64,000 nucleotides of DNA, taken from the NCBI GenBank assembly GCA_030549495.1, contig JAUIRK010000052.1, positions 1 to 64,000 on the forward strand, written 5' to 3'. The DNA is from Nectonema munidae. Its lineage: Eukaryota > Nematomorpha > Nectonematoida > Nectonematidae. A program made the position numbers and the translations under genes. Below the pieces are notes generated by a model. The model searched no databases. It was given only the letters and a program-made list of their open reading frames with translations, and was not told the origin of the DNA. Positions 46,001 through 54,669 of this stretch are shown piece after piece; the stretch's first letter is position 1; each line of letters begins with the position of its first letter.

Positions 46001-46411
46001 TAACCTTTGGTATATTTATTTTTTACAATATTTAATGTAGAGCTTTGGCCACTTTTTTTGGAATGTGTAGATAAATTTTTCATTTCATTTGGATCATTTT
46101 TTCCGCTTCTTCTGCTAATAAAAGGTTCTTTTAATTCTGTAGAATGTAGTTTGAACTTTTGCATAATTCCAAATTCTAGAGGTTGTAAATAGGCATGCGA
46201 ATTCTTGTCTAGAAAGATAATTAACTAGTAAAAAAATATGGGTGCTAGAATAATTTCTTAAAAGAAAAGAAAACGTAATCAGAAAAAAATATATATAATC
46301 TAATGTTTTTTTATTCTCTATTAGGTGAACGATTACGCAGAGACTTACTTCGATAATGGTGAAAACTACGTTGAAAACGATGAAGAAAATAACGAAGGTC
46401 CTATCTACTGA
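31095..46411 (+). CDS. POLR3G: RPC7 (POLR3G/POLR3GL-like) subunit of RNA polymerase III, five exons
   Basis: Part of the Pol III-specific RPC3-RPC6-RPC7 initiation subcomplex; nuclear. Coding exons: 31095-31205 (MSKGRGSSG to PPPTYP), 31258-31468 (ETPAPEPFEV, EYLVMLQKEFLEW, IQRYTDKYK, FDWKK), 35476-35573 (NQEFPEELTG, basic KKSVRKMKKKK), 35640-35753 (acidic EDENQNEDLD to SQDDEE), and 46325-46411 (VNDYAETYFDNGENY to NEGPIY, stop TGA). All are GT-AG and the phases fit (0, 1, 0, 0), giving 206 residues; human POLR3G is about 223. The acidic tail and the DY-x-x-x-YFDNGE ending are diagnostic. Introns are 52, 4007, 66 and 10571 bp. Intron 2 is mostly one hAT-like element and intron 4 holds a nest of LINEs and an intact hAT. 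A cryptic donor (GAG/GTGAGT at 31284/31285) sits inside exon 2. G and GL paralogs cannot be told apart here. Confidence 0.9.
31583..31706. mobile_element. TTAA-flanked MITE (copy 4), in RPC7 intron 2
   Basis: TTAA at 31579-31582 and 31707-31710. The ends CTCTTTGTGAATACCAG and TTGTTCTCAAAG are worn inverted repeats, and the interior resembles copy 3 (GTGTGACACC; CATTGAAAAAG). Confidence 0.55.
32226..32714. mobile_element. 489-bp Mutator-like MITE nested in copy A
   Basis: Flanked by a 9-bp duplication ATCGAATAT (32217-32225, 32715-32723). Copy B of the host element has the uninterrupted single site at about 54970. The inverted ends begin GGTGCGGAGA and GGTTGTAGAT and share AATTAAAAAGTAGGAAAAAA; one side has a 13-base gap. 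A 17-G run lies at 32486-32502. The 9-bp duplication suggests a MULE. Confidence 0.75.
33235..33382 (+). repeat. tRNA-derived SINE inside hAT-like copy A
   Basis: GGCAGGTTGGTTGAGATGAT (A-box region), GGATTCGATTCC (B box), and the tail CATAGTTTGACATAAGCGGT. It is present at the same place in copy B (55497), so it inserted before the host element multiplied. Confidence 0.75.
33775..33955. repeat. 42-bp minisatellite, about 4 copies
   Basis: Unit TGTCCATGGGACGAACTGTC plus TTATGAAAATAATGGGGCGAA. Copy B of the host element has under two units, so this array expanded or contracted after duplication. Confidence 0.9.
34455..34632. mobile_element. Worn hAT MITE end (CAGTGGCGTAGC type) in copy A
   Basis: The right end CCTAGCTACGTCACTG is retained; the left end seen in copy B (CAGTGGTGTAGCC at 57050) is deleted here. 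Confidence 0.5.
36080..37140 (+). mobile_element. LINE fragment with RT and C-terminal parts, in RPC7 intron 4
   Basis: Frames read VGLHQGLILSPFLFNIILDE, then ILYADDIVLIGESSEEL, GLRINTCKTKCMKI and DPCGV-stop. Then comes KGSLINT...VKQFCYLGEVLD, then RLNTTEMRMLRIMC and IQRLRWFGHVNRR. This is the same family as the minus-strand LINE at 39007-43073. The Cys/His insert between DPCGV and KGSL is deleted here. Several stops and shifts. Confidence 0.8.
37141..38060. other. Intronic AT-rich sequence, nothing firm
   Basis: A short GGAGGAGTCG...CCGACTCCGA inverted stretch at about 37787-37825 may be part of a small repeat. No gene. Confidence 0.4.
39480..41874 (-). mobile_element. Intact hAT transposon with perfect 8-bp target duplication
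   Basis: The 15-bp terminal repeats CAGCGTTTCTCAACC (39480-39494) and GGTTGAGAAACGCTG (41860-41874) are perfect inverted copies, flanked by CTTTATAC on both sides (39472-39479, 41875-41882). The insertion splits the LINE codons for LYK-VCVRS. G/C-rich subterminal blocks with GGCCCC lie near both ends. Exact duplications plus an intact ORF suggest a young insertion. Confidence 0.95.
39635..41404 (-). CDS. hAT transposase (ZBED5/SCAND3-like), full length
   Basis: 589 codons without a break. N-terminal BED-like zinc finger (C29, C32, H49, H54). Catalytic D176 in LDESTD, D242 in CTDGAPAMIG, the RW motif in YTKVRWLSRGKCLSRLYEL, and E542 in YLCESGFSDLATIKTKSRNR within the C-terminal dimerisation region. 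Length and motif order match the family, so it may be active; expression cannot be judged. The ATG at 41404 is the natural start, just before the zinc finger. It sits antisense inside intron 4 of the RPC7 gene. The codons are richer in G/C than the surrounding intron, as expected of a recent arrival. Confidence 0.92.
   Translation of the reverse strand: MSKVRKWNDSYVSFGFTKVIRDRMDCAQCLHCSVVMANASLRPSKLSNHRDKLHPQKKDDSIDALLTKRARYDREATLPKFGFRPEEKPALQSIYEVAYQIVKCKKPHNIAEELIKPCTEKMVELMIGSEAKKKIQQVSLSNDTIRRRIDDMAADVCRQICYEIKQSTLQASLQLDESTDTAMESQLIAFARYEKEGKMKEEFLFCNTLPTTTTAKNVKAIVDSFFEMNGLSWQNFKHICTDGAPAMIGVKGGFVALVKNEWPHVTSSHCSLHRYALASKTLPPRLLEVLDIAVKVINFIRAKAKNHRLFQLLANEMGAQHVGLLFYTKVRWLSRGKCLSRLYELRLETEIFLQENENYLHVHFKNEEFVMMLAYLADIFGRLNEMNQSLQGHDVTVSDVQDKLTGMSARITVWQARIEAGSTASFPLLDEHLQTKKIELPIGIKNYIIKHLDILFSEFKSYFDNAPLDVLWHKDPFNTEIKPTEDEAEELAEFKVSKAMKLAFSNRKDLSNFWLSVQDAYPKLSKKASEMHVQFATIYLCESGFSDLATIKTKSRNRLDVRNDIRLAVSKTKPDIRGLVTRAQQQVSH
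45672..45683. repeat. Short (TC)n tract
   Basis: Six TC units in RPC7 intron 4. Confidence 0.8.
45831..45960. mobile_element. TTAA-flanked MITE (copy 5), 130 bp, RPC7 intron 4
   Basis: The ends CCCTTTCATGACCAG and CTGGTCACGAAAGGG are near-perfect inverted repeats, flanked by TCAA (45827) and TTAA (45961). The interior CTTCGTCTGCTTTTT matches copy 6 at 52112, which is also 130 bp. Confidence 0.75.
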
Positions 46412-46485
46412 TATGAGAAGTCATTAATTAAGCTCACTCGCATGCATAGAAAACTCATTATGTATCATCATTCAAATTCATTTTC

Positions 46486-46492
46486 AAAAATA
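46486..46492 (+). terminator. Polyadenylation signal of the RPC7 gene
   Basis: AATAAAA about 75 bases after the stop codon. Confidence 0.55.
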
Positions 46493-46499
46493 AAAATTC

Positions 46500-47155
46500 C
46501 TTTTTAAATTGCAATCTGTTTGCGTTTGTTTCAAATCTTAGTTACCACAATTAAGAAAACAACTTGCATGCTGCATTCAAATCTTCAGGGACGAAAGATC
46601 CAATCAAGAACGAATGGAGATAATTCATTAAAAAATTTTTTAAAGTCATTGATAAATGAATCTTATGTACGTTTTTATTGAATTGTACATAATTATTCAT
46701 GAAAATCAATAAAATTTTCCTCCACTCATTCTTTAAGTTTTATTCCTAAAACATTTAAAGGTTCTTTAAAAGGACAAATTTTGGGTGAGCAAAGTGCAGC
46801 CTAGATACAACGCCAGTTCCATCTTAAAAATTTTAGTGAAAGGTATTTTCAAAAAGCTTTTCAAAATTGCAGTTCAAAAACGTTAAAATTTGTAAAGTTT
46901 CAAAAACAATTTTCACCTTTTTTCAAAAATGAGTATTATTATCATACTTTAACTATTAGAAATAGTTAAACTGAAAATTTTATTAACAAAATGGTTAGTG
47001 AGTTTAAATAAGTCAAAATTAAAGTTCCAACAAAATGTTAAAAGAAATTCGACCTAGATTGAAAAGTAGCTCATCAAAGAAATCAAGAAAATGGTCAATG
47101 TTTTATTTGCTAACAGAGTACAATCTATAAATATTATGTACTACAAGTTTTTTAA
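46500..47155. other. Intergenic, nothing recognised
   Basis: AT-rich sequence after the RPC7 gene with no supported feature. Confidence 0.4.
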
Positions 47156-47157
47156 AT

Positions 47158-47448
47158 TTAGGCATCTATTATTAGAGCTTGATATTCAAATAAATCAATG
47201 AAGAATTCACCATAACTTAGATAGGCACGTAAGTTGTTGGGCACAAAAAACATAAGTCCTCCATTTGATGTGGCTCTTCTTGGAACATTAAATGTTGTGA
47301 AGCCTGTTAATCTAAATAAATTAACTTCTTCATCGCACCATGTTTCATGCAAACTTATTATTAAAAGAGGTGTATCCAGACATTGAGTTAATTTATCGAT
47401 GAATATCTCGAGTTCATTAAATTTGCTATGTAGAGATTGGCCATTCAA
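47158..47448 (-). mobile_element. LINE endonuclease N-terminal fragment
   Basis: The minus-strand frame reads MNGQSLHSKFNELEIFIDKL, LLIISLHETWCDEEVNLFRL, TGFTTFNVPRRATSNGGLMF. This is the start of an apurinic-type LINE endonuclease (N-x-x-S-L-x-x-K-x-x-E-L; the S-E-T-W motif appears here as H-E-T-W; R-x-x-x-x-G-G). Isolated fragment. Confidence 0.65.
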
Positions 47449-47815
47449 ATATAGAACGTTATTTTTATATAAACATATTATTTTTTGTCTAGGTGCATAT
47501 TATGTCAGCTTTGGATATTCCTTTATTTATCGAGGAATTATGGGAAATTTATATTACTTCCCACTTTTTTTTTGATTAAAATCTTCGTTCTAATCTAATT
47601 TAAAATGGCGTTATTATTTTCTTTAGTTTTTTATTTATAGTAGAAATTTTATAAATATCCTGTTCCTTCTTTTTTTAACTTTTTGCTATGGAAAAAGAAA
47701 ATTGGGAATGTGAAAGTTGCCTAATTGTCACAAATTTGACTCTTCCTTGTTTAAAATTCTTGACAAATAAATGGTCAAGGAATCAAATGGCATTGTTTAG
47801 CAATCCTTATTCTTC
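47449..47815. other. AT-rich spacer, nothing recognised
   Basis: No supported feature. Confidence 0.4.
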
Positions 47816-47819
47816 TTAA

Positions 47820-49300
47820 TAATCTTCTATTGTCTTACCTATTATCCAATACGGCATTCTGTCATGGGGTCACACTCTAAAACTACAAAATACTAGAACC
47901 CTCATAAACAAAATTCACTCCACATGCCTCCTCACCATTACAAACGCCTATCACACTACTTCAACTTCTAAGCTCGAACTTCTCACGCACACTCTCCCTA
48001 TCCTATATATAACTACAATTAACGATTGTAAATCATTACTCCAAAACTTTCAAAGTATTGCCCTCTATCCATCACTTCACCACGCTATACGCACCCTTCT
48101 CATCCAAAATGCTTTCATAATTTGCCACCATCTGCAACAAATACATTCCACATCTTTTCCACTGCTTTATATTACCTGAAATCTATACTATCTCTCTTAT
48201 TCATCCTTCTAAAATTACGCCCTGCAATCTGGTCTTATGCAAACACAAAAACATCGCTTCAACCTAATCAAAAAGCAACGCTCAGATCCCACTCTTACAA
48301 AATACTTATTTATTTTTAACGACGGTTCCAAAACTGCACTCCATGCTTCAGCTGCCTACGCCATTTACATCTATGGTCTTACATAGTGACTCCAATATCT
48401 CATGATACGAAACAGATACTCTTGCTATTTTAGCTATCACCTTAGAGATAATCTTCACATCTACTGCCTCAAATTTAATCAAATACACTTTTACACCGAT
48501 GCCCAAAACATCATCAACGACCTAAATCTTAATCACGAAATCGTTCAATCTTCTTACAGCTTAGCCACAAAACGTATCCAACTTTCACATTATTTCAACA
48601 TAACAATCTATTGGTGTCCCGCACACTCCACTTGCACTGAAAACAATAGTGTTGACAGACTATATAAACATTACCTTCAAATACGCATTCTTTTATCTTA
48701 CCTTCTCTTCTTTTAATATTGCACCACCCTTGATTAACTTTGCCATTCACAACAAAAATATCACTCTCTCCCGCAACTCCATCAAGTAGTTCTCATCACA
48801 CTGCCCAACCTATTCCCACTTCTATAGATTCAAACTTCACAACAATCCGTTATGTAGTTTTGGTTGTCCCTACATCGAAACACCCCTAAACATAATTCTC
48901 TACTACCCAATTTTTTACGATTTACGTTTAAACTACTTAACATCTGTAATCTACACTTTAACGAACCTACTACTACACTATATGACTTTTTACAACATCC
49001 AATTATACTTCAAGAAATCTTTATTTTAATTAACAAAATTGAACCAATAGTTATCGCACAACAAAATCTTATTCCACCCACACCTCTTAATTCATTATAC
49101 TCTTATCATCCTTTACTTTATATAACGAACACAAATACCACATACAATTTTTCTCCTAGAATAATAGAATTGGACAATTTTCTTCAACTAAACTCCAACC
49201 AATCATCAAATCCCAAATTCTAGCAACCTGCAAGCATATCAGCCAAAGCTGGAAAGTGCTTAGAGATTTCCTTACTCACTCCCTCAAACATGAACTTTTT
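47820..49300 (+). mobile_element. RNase H LINE, third copy, diverged and broken
   Basis: Plus strand, shifting frames: VLPIIQYGILSWGHTLKL, INKIHSTCLLTITNAYHTTS, FFNDGSKTALHASAAYAIY, FYTDAQNIINDLNLNHEI, IYWCPAHSTCTENNSVDRL, LCSFGCPYIETPLNIILYYP. These follow the same order as copy 1 (thumb, RNase H, C-terminal Cys motif). The conserved tail GCATATCAGC...GCTGGAAAGTGCTT is present at 49236-49263. Much older than copies 1 and 2. Confidence 0.8.
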
Positions 49301-49334
49301 AATTTGAAACTACCGAAAAGTTTGACATTTTTTT

Positions 49335-49985
49335 ATATATATTTTTGTATATATTAAGTCCTGTATCTATGATATTTATTTTAAAAAAATGTTATACATG
49401 TTGTAAATGTATATTATATATATATAGAGAGAGAAAATTCATTGCAATGGAAAAATGTTCATAAAGAGAAAAAACTTTCAAAGTGCTTATCAATTCATAT
49501 AGAGTAGAAATATTTGGATGATCTTGTTCAAGGCAAAATATAAAGTGCCATATATATCCTTTGGTATTATGTTTTTCTAATATTTTAAGAACGGAGTGAT
49601 CAAAATTCTGGCAATTATAACAAAGTCACTTAGAGCAAGAGTCACATTTTATTTGACGATTGCCTGACTAAGACAATTTTCAAAGTTTCCTATTTTTGAA
49701 AATAGGGAGGAAATATATAATAAAGTAGAAAATGTTATAACAATATTCGAAGCTGAAACAAAACGCAATGGAGAATGATCAAGAGAAGATATTGAAACGA
49801 TTACTGAATAGCTTAAGAAAGGAAAGTAGTATGAAGAATGCAAATGTATTGAAATAGGTTAAACAAAAATACCCAGAACCAGGCAATAAGATAGAATGAT
49901 TTCTTATATAAATAAGTTAATTTTTGATAAATAATTACAACTATAATTCACTTTAGAAAAATAAATTATTCTCGTTTGTTTTTAT
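49335..49985. other. AT-rich spacer with (TA)n/(GA)n
   Basis: A TATATATATA then GAGAGAGA tract near 49415-49436. No gene supported. Confidence 0.4.
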
Positions 49986-49992
49986 ATTGTCA

Positions 49993-50520
49993 TTTCATGG
50001 TCAATTTGTCCATCTTCCTGATGCAACAAACCTACAAATGGAAATAATAGACCCTGAACCCAACTACCTTCAACGCATATATAAAGAAGAATATTATATT
50101 AAAACACTATCACCATCAATTAACCATCACTTCAACTGCAAACAATAAAACAATCAGACACTTTATTACACCCACCTGCCTTACACACATTAAAACATTT
50201 CTCACCACACTACACACAGAACAGAGGCATATTCACACATTCTCTTTACTTTATTACCTTTCCCCTTTTATTTTATTTTCCCTTTTGTCAAGTACGTGTC
50301 ATATTTTAATTACATTTTGATCACATTACCCAAATATACAATATATTTCTTTTTCCATTTATTTATTTCTTTCCTCTTTTGCCAATCATGTATGACATTT
50401 TATTTTATTACATTTCTTTAACATTTAATTAAATTATACACATATACACAATATATTTTGTTTCGCTTTTATATTTAAGCTTCTTGATTAAGACCGTAAG
50501 GTCGAAAATTTGAAGTAAAT
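49993..50520 (+). mobile_element. Penelope-like element 3' remnant
   Basis: A + frame 49993-50148 reads FHGQFVHLPDATNLQMEII and DPEPNYLQRIYKEEYYIKTL, then SPSINHHFNCKQ-stop. It resembles the end of the GIY-YIG endonuclease of Penelope-like retroelements (R-x-x-x-E-x-x-x-I-x-x-L-x-P-x-x-N). About 335 bases downstream lies a hammerhead-like motif, which such elements are known to carry. RT is not present. Confidence 0.5.
50483..50508 (+). ncRNA. Degenerate hammerhead ribozyme core
   Basis: TTGATTA, then stem II GACC-GTAA-GGTC (50492-50503), then GAAA. Compared with the consensus CTGANGA-stem II-GAAA, the first box has two changes and there is one extra A, so activity is unlikely. Confidence 0.45.
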
Positions 50521-51025
50521 AATAAATTTGCTTTTGAAAAGTCGTGTTTTCTAAATACTCATTTCCTGTGTATTATTTTGTTTTCACCTTCCTTATACAA
50601 CCAGTTATATACGACCCATAGAATCTGAAGTCCGTCGTATTAGAAAGGTTTTTTCTTTAGATTATTTATTTTACATGTTGTTTATAAACATAACAATTTA
50701 ATTTCCTATATAAATTCTATCAATTTGTTTTTTTTCTATTACTAATACTTGGCTTTCTATATTTCCATTATAGAAAACTTCAAAGCTATATTTCAATTGA
50801 TAAAGTGTATAAAAAGAGTTTTTAATTTAAATATAAATAATAATTAAAAATGGATAAATTTATAATTTTTTAAATCTTATATAGAATATATCATAATATC
50901 CTCAATTTTGTAAATTATTTGTTTTTATTTTTATTTTTTTATTTATACTCGTTTTATTCTAAACTCTTCACTATATTATGGTCGAATATAATAAAAACCT
51001 TTTATCATCAAATACTGTAAATCAA
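50521..51025. other. AT-rich spacer, nothing recognised
   Basis: No supported feature. Confidence 0.4.
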
Positions 51026-51027
51026 GT

Positions 51028-51102
51028 AATTTTCGCGATATTTTTATTTTCGCTAAATTCGCGAGACTTTTATGATTCGCGAAAATAAAACTCGCGAAAA
51101 AT
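51028..51102. mobile_element. Short palindromic TTTTCGCGA element
   Basis: AATTTTCGCGA at the left and TCGCGAAAAATT at the right, with further TTTTCGC/GCGAAAA copies inside. MITE-like palindromes with this motif occur in many invertebrate genomes (general knowledge). Confidence 0.5.
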
Positions 51103-51111
51103 TTTCATTTT

Positions 51112-51330
51112 CCCTATTAGTGCTGAGGAGGGGGCGTTTCCTTCACTAAAAAATTAATTGTACAAAATTGGCTCAATCATATCCCTTCAAATTTTGTGAC
51201 TTTTCCTAAAATCGCCAAGTGCATCTTTTGATACCATTTTTATGGTTGTTGAATGACTCTTTCATGTGCAAAACTGTCAATCAAATCAAAAATTAAGATT
51301 TTTCAGCAAGATTTTGACATTATATGTAGT
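51112..51330. repeat. Unclassified dispersed repeat (copy 2)
   Basis: Collinear with 21437-21660 (CCCTATTAGTGCTGAGG, TTGTACAAAATTGGCTC, GCATCTTTTGATACC). Confidence 0.75.
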
Positions 51331-51477
51331 TAACCATATAACTTCTATATTATATACTACCTTGATTTATAATTATATACAGTTTGGAACGCATAACACT
51401 TTATATATTTAATGTTTTCAATAATCATGGCTACTTTTTAAAAATGTCAATCGAAATTGAAATATACCTAATAAAAT

Positions 51478-51858
51478 ATTCTTTCAAATTTTAGATAAAA
51501 TATATCTTTTTATACTAAATTGGCCATGCTGGTTTCATTTCTGGACTCATTTTTTACATTTAGGGTGTGAAAATACCTATAAGTGTTAATCAAATTTGCG
51601 GTTTACTTCTAAAAATTGTCTCCAAAAACATTTCTTCAAATTTTACATAAAATATATGTTTTATACTAAATCGTCCATACTGGTCTCATTTCTGGACTCA
51701 TTTTTTACATTTACGATGTGAAAATACCTATAAGTGTTAATCATTTTTGTGGTTTACTTCTTAAAATCTTCTCCAAAAACATTCATTCTAATTTTACAAT
51801 GAAATCTATGTTTTTATACCAAATCGTTTATGCTAGTTACATTTCTGGGCTCAGTTTT
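51478..51858. repeat. ~152-bp tandem repeat, about 2.5 copies
   Basis: CATTTCTGGACTCATTTTTT occurs at 51536 and 51687, and a worn version at 51840, with GTGAAAATACCTATAAGTGT after the first two. The array ends where the pogo-like coding remnant begins. Confidence 0.85.
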
Positions 51859-52490
51859 TGCCCAGGACTCCCGTTTGATCGAATTTCACAATCATCGAAT
51901 CTGGAATATTAAAAGCTTCAACTGCAGTTTTAATTCTGTTGATAAATTCTTCTTTGAATTTTTCAAAATCAACAGGTAAATGTTTGGCTGCTTTTGTTCC
52001 TTTTCTTTTGACAAATTTCAATCTTTTCAAAAATGAATCAGCCCAAGATTTATTCAATTCAATAGAACCTCCATATTTTTTTAGTATGCTTCTATCATAA
52101 TTTTCAATTAACCCATTTACGACCAATGTTCCTATTTGGGAACATAAGTAATTTCATCTTCGTCTGCTTTTTTCAATGACTTTGAATATAAATCGTCTGC
52201 GTTATTTTAGATATCGTCTGCTTTGCTTGGTCTTAAATGGGTTAATGTAGTTTTCTATACGCTTATCGAGTTCTTCACCCAATAAAATGGTTTTCCACGT
52301 TTGATACTTTGAATTTCTTGAATCTATTCTTCATCAGTTTTCTTTAATAATTCTTTGTACTTTTTGACATATTCTCTAATCGTCGACTCATTAAGAGAAT
52401 GCTCTAATTTTTTACTAAAATGTCCTGCAGCCGCACAGTTTCCATGTAGAGAAGCAAACTTTGCAATTTTGACTTTATTTTCAGTACTTA
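51851..52490 (-). pseudogene. Pogo-like transposase N-terminus, broken by stops and a MITE
   Basis: Minus strand: KRKRYNKISTENKVKIAKFA, SLHGNCAAAGHFSKKLEHSL, NESTIREYVKKYKELLKK (52480-52330), an in-frame TAG, then after the MITE ENYDRSILKKYGGSIELNKS, WADSFLKRLKFVKRKGTKAA, and KFDQTGV (first catalytic Asp). The order HTH, CENP-B HTH, DDE start is that of pogo-like elements with a W-D-Q-T-G-V motif. Everything after motif 1 is lost. Confidence 0.7.
52112..52241. mobile_element. TTAA-flanked MITE (copy 6), 130 bp, inside the pogo-like pseudogene
   Basis: Perfect TTAA duplication (52108-52111, 52242-52245). The ends CCCATTTACGACCAA and TTGGTCTTAAATGGG are inverted repeats with one mismatch. Best-preserved copy of this family. 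Confidence 0.85.
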
Positions 52491-53165
52491 TTTTGTTGTA
52501 TCTTTTTCTTTTGCTGACTGAATTATTTTTGACAATAGAATCAACAGCTGCGTTAGCACTTCGGAAATCAGAAACTTCGGCATTTGAACATTTATCAACA
52601 TCTGGTAAATTAAAAACAGATTATGTTTCTTTAGATGAACTAGAGGCAGATTTTAACCAGCGCAGCATATTTCTTTATGAAATTGTTTATATTAAAAGCT
52701 TAAATAATAATGAAATACTAAATAAAATAATTGAAAGTTCGTTAGTCAATCACTTTATTTTAGAAAAGAATGGAATTAAAAATATAGCAAAATTATTTTA
52801 CAATTAGCAAAAAATTATTAGTAACTAACTCATTTAGTTTAAATTTTTATGAAATTTTGATTTGCTATGAAAAATTACATAAAGTTAATTTACTAAAGAA
52901 AAAGGGTGACTATTAGGTTAGAATCAATTTGATCAGGGACAGAGATATAAAAAGGTAGGGCTCTCCCGATCTTATTTCCGTGTTTCACATGTGATTTGTT
53001 ACAAAGAACTCGTAACATTGAAATATTAATGTAACGGCAAAGTAAAATCAATGTAATTTTATAATTTGCTGTATCATATTAGAAAAAGTGTTACACAGAA
53101 AGAGGAAATCTGGTAAAAAATCTTAGATTAGAACAGAGTGCCCATTACTACCTAGATCCGTCACT
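52491..53165. other. AT-rich spacer, one unsupported frame
   Basis: The + frame 52355-52807 overlaps the pogo-like remnant antisense and is not supported. A GATCCGTCACTAG motif at 53155-53167 resembles a hAT end but has no partner found. Confidence 0.35.
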
Positions 53166-53169
53166 AGTT

Positions 53170-54669
53170 AAAATTAAAAAATTAAGAGCAGGCAATCAAA
53201 AATTCTATAATTTGAAAAGTAGTCAAAAATGAAAACTGGCCTAAAGACTTCCTTTTGAGAAAGCATTTTTATATCAGGCTCCAACATAGTGGTTCTTAGT
53301 TTTAATTGGTCCTCCAAATTCTCATCTGTCAACTGTGTTCTCAGCGAATTCTTTATTAGCGTCAAGTACGAGAATGTGGATTCACAACAGTATGTTGTAG
53401 AAAGCAGGAAATCAGTCGGCGTGCGTGTTCATGAAGACGAGGATATTCTACCGCCTTTTTCCAAATTTCTATAGGATCTTCCCTGTTGTCAAACAGTGAT
53501 TGATCCGTATTCTTTAAAAGATACATAGATATCTTCATTTTCACTCATTACCTTCGTAAACTGGGGAATGTGTTCTTCTGAAAGTTTTGATTTTAAAAAG
53601 CTACATCTCTGTAAAAATTTGGATCTGATAATTCACAATGTTTGTCACTTTCTTTGAAAAAGTCAATTATTTGCCTTCGTAAAGACAAAATTTTGACCAA
53701 TACTTTCCCTTGTGACAACCAGCGTACTTTTGTGTGGTAAGGCAAATCTACACTAATTACTTTGTCATCCATCATCAGCATGTTTCGAAATTGACGATGC
53801 TTCGTTGCATTTGCTCGAATATAGTGAACAATACTTATAAACCTTTTGCAAAGTATCATTTAAAATGACAGATTTTACACAGTGATTTTGTTGATGTAAA
53901 ATACAATGAAAAGAAATCAGTTCATTTGGATCTTTGGTTTCTCTTTTAAGATGCGCAATAAATCCTTCATTCTTAATACAATACTTGTGCTGAATCTGTC
54001 GATTCATCCAAGGCTACTGAGTAATACACATTTTCTTTCTGGATTACATTTTTGATTTGCTCTGTTACATTACAAGCAAATTCATACTGTCAATCTGTAT
54101 TAGTCCTTCTCTTTATATTTGTTAACTTTATTTGGATCTACACATCTTACCACTTTTAAAATACATTCCTTCATGAGTTCTGCATCGGTGAATGGTTTAC
54201 CCTTTTTTCCAAACAAATATGCAACTTTATAGCTGGCTTCTGTCGCAACATTCCCTTGATGTAACACAGAATGGAACTATTGTCTTTGCTTTTGCTTTCC
54301 ATCTTTAAGTTTCTTCAGTGCAGCTTTCTAGACTCACCCTCTAATTTGGCATATTTATTGTCTATGAAGAGCGTAATGTTGCTGTGCATTGAATTTCTTA
54401 ACCGTTGAGGACATTGGGAGAATACCGGTTAAGTTAAAATTCATTGGGTTCAGAGAAAAATGCTTCCAATTTCTGGGTGTGACATCACTGAACACAATTA
54501 ATATTCCTTTCGTCTATGTGTGTGGTGTATATTATAAGTTTCAGGTGTATAATGATTTCAGACTTAACTATTCAAGGTTTTTATAAAAAATAATATTTAT
54601 ATCAAAAGCCGCACTTGATGGCCCGGAAGGCCGCATGCGGCCTTAAGGCCTCAGGTTCCCCACCCCTGG
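53170..54669 (-). mobile_element. hAT (ZBED-like) remnant, decayed
   Basis: Minus-strand pieces: GFIAHLKRETKDPNELISFH, HYIRANATKHRQFRNMLMMD, LPYHTKVRWLSQGKVLVKIL, SLRRQIIDFF, and the C-terminal NSLRTQLTDENLEDQLKLRT followed by TMLEPDIKML. These follow the hAT order (CxxHQ, NFIRA-x-HR-F, KVRWLS-GK, LTDE-L-x-x-L-x-L). The frame is broken several times and catalytic motifs cannot all be found. The right end GGTTCCCCACCCCTGG (54654-54669) with a GGCCGCATGCGGCC palindrome inside is a typical hAT terminus. Confidence 0.7.

Noticed and set aside
52355-52807. 150-codon plus-strand frame
   Set aside because: Its first part is antisense to the pogo-like HTH remnant, and its second half is low complexity with no motif.
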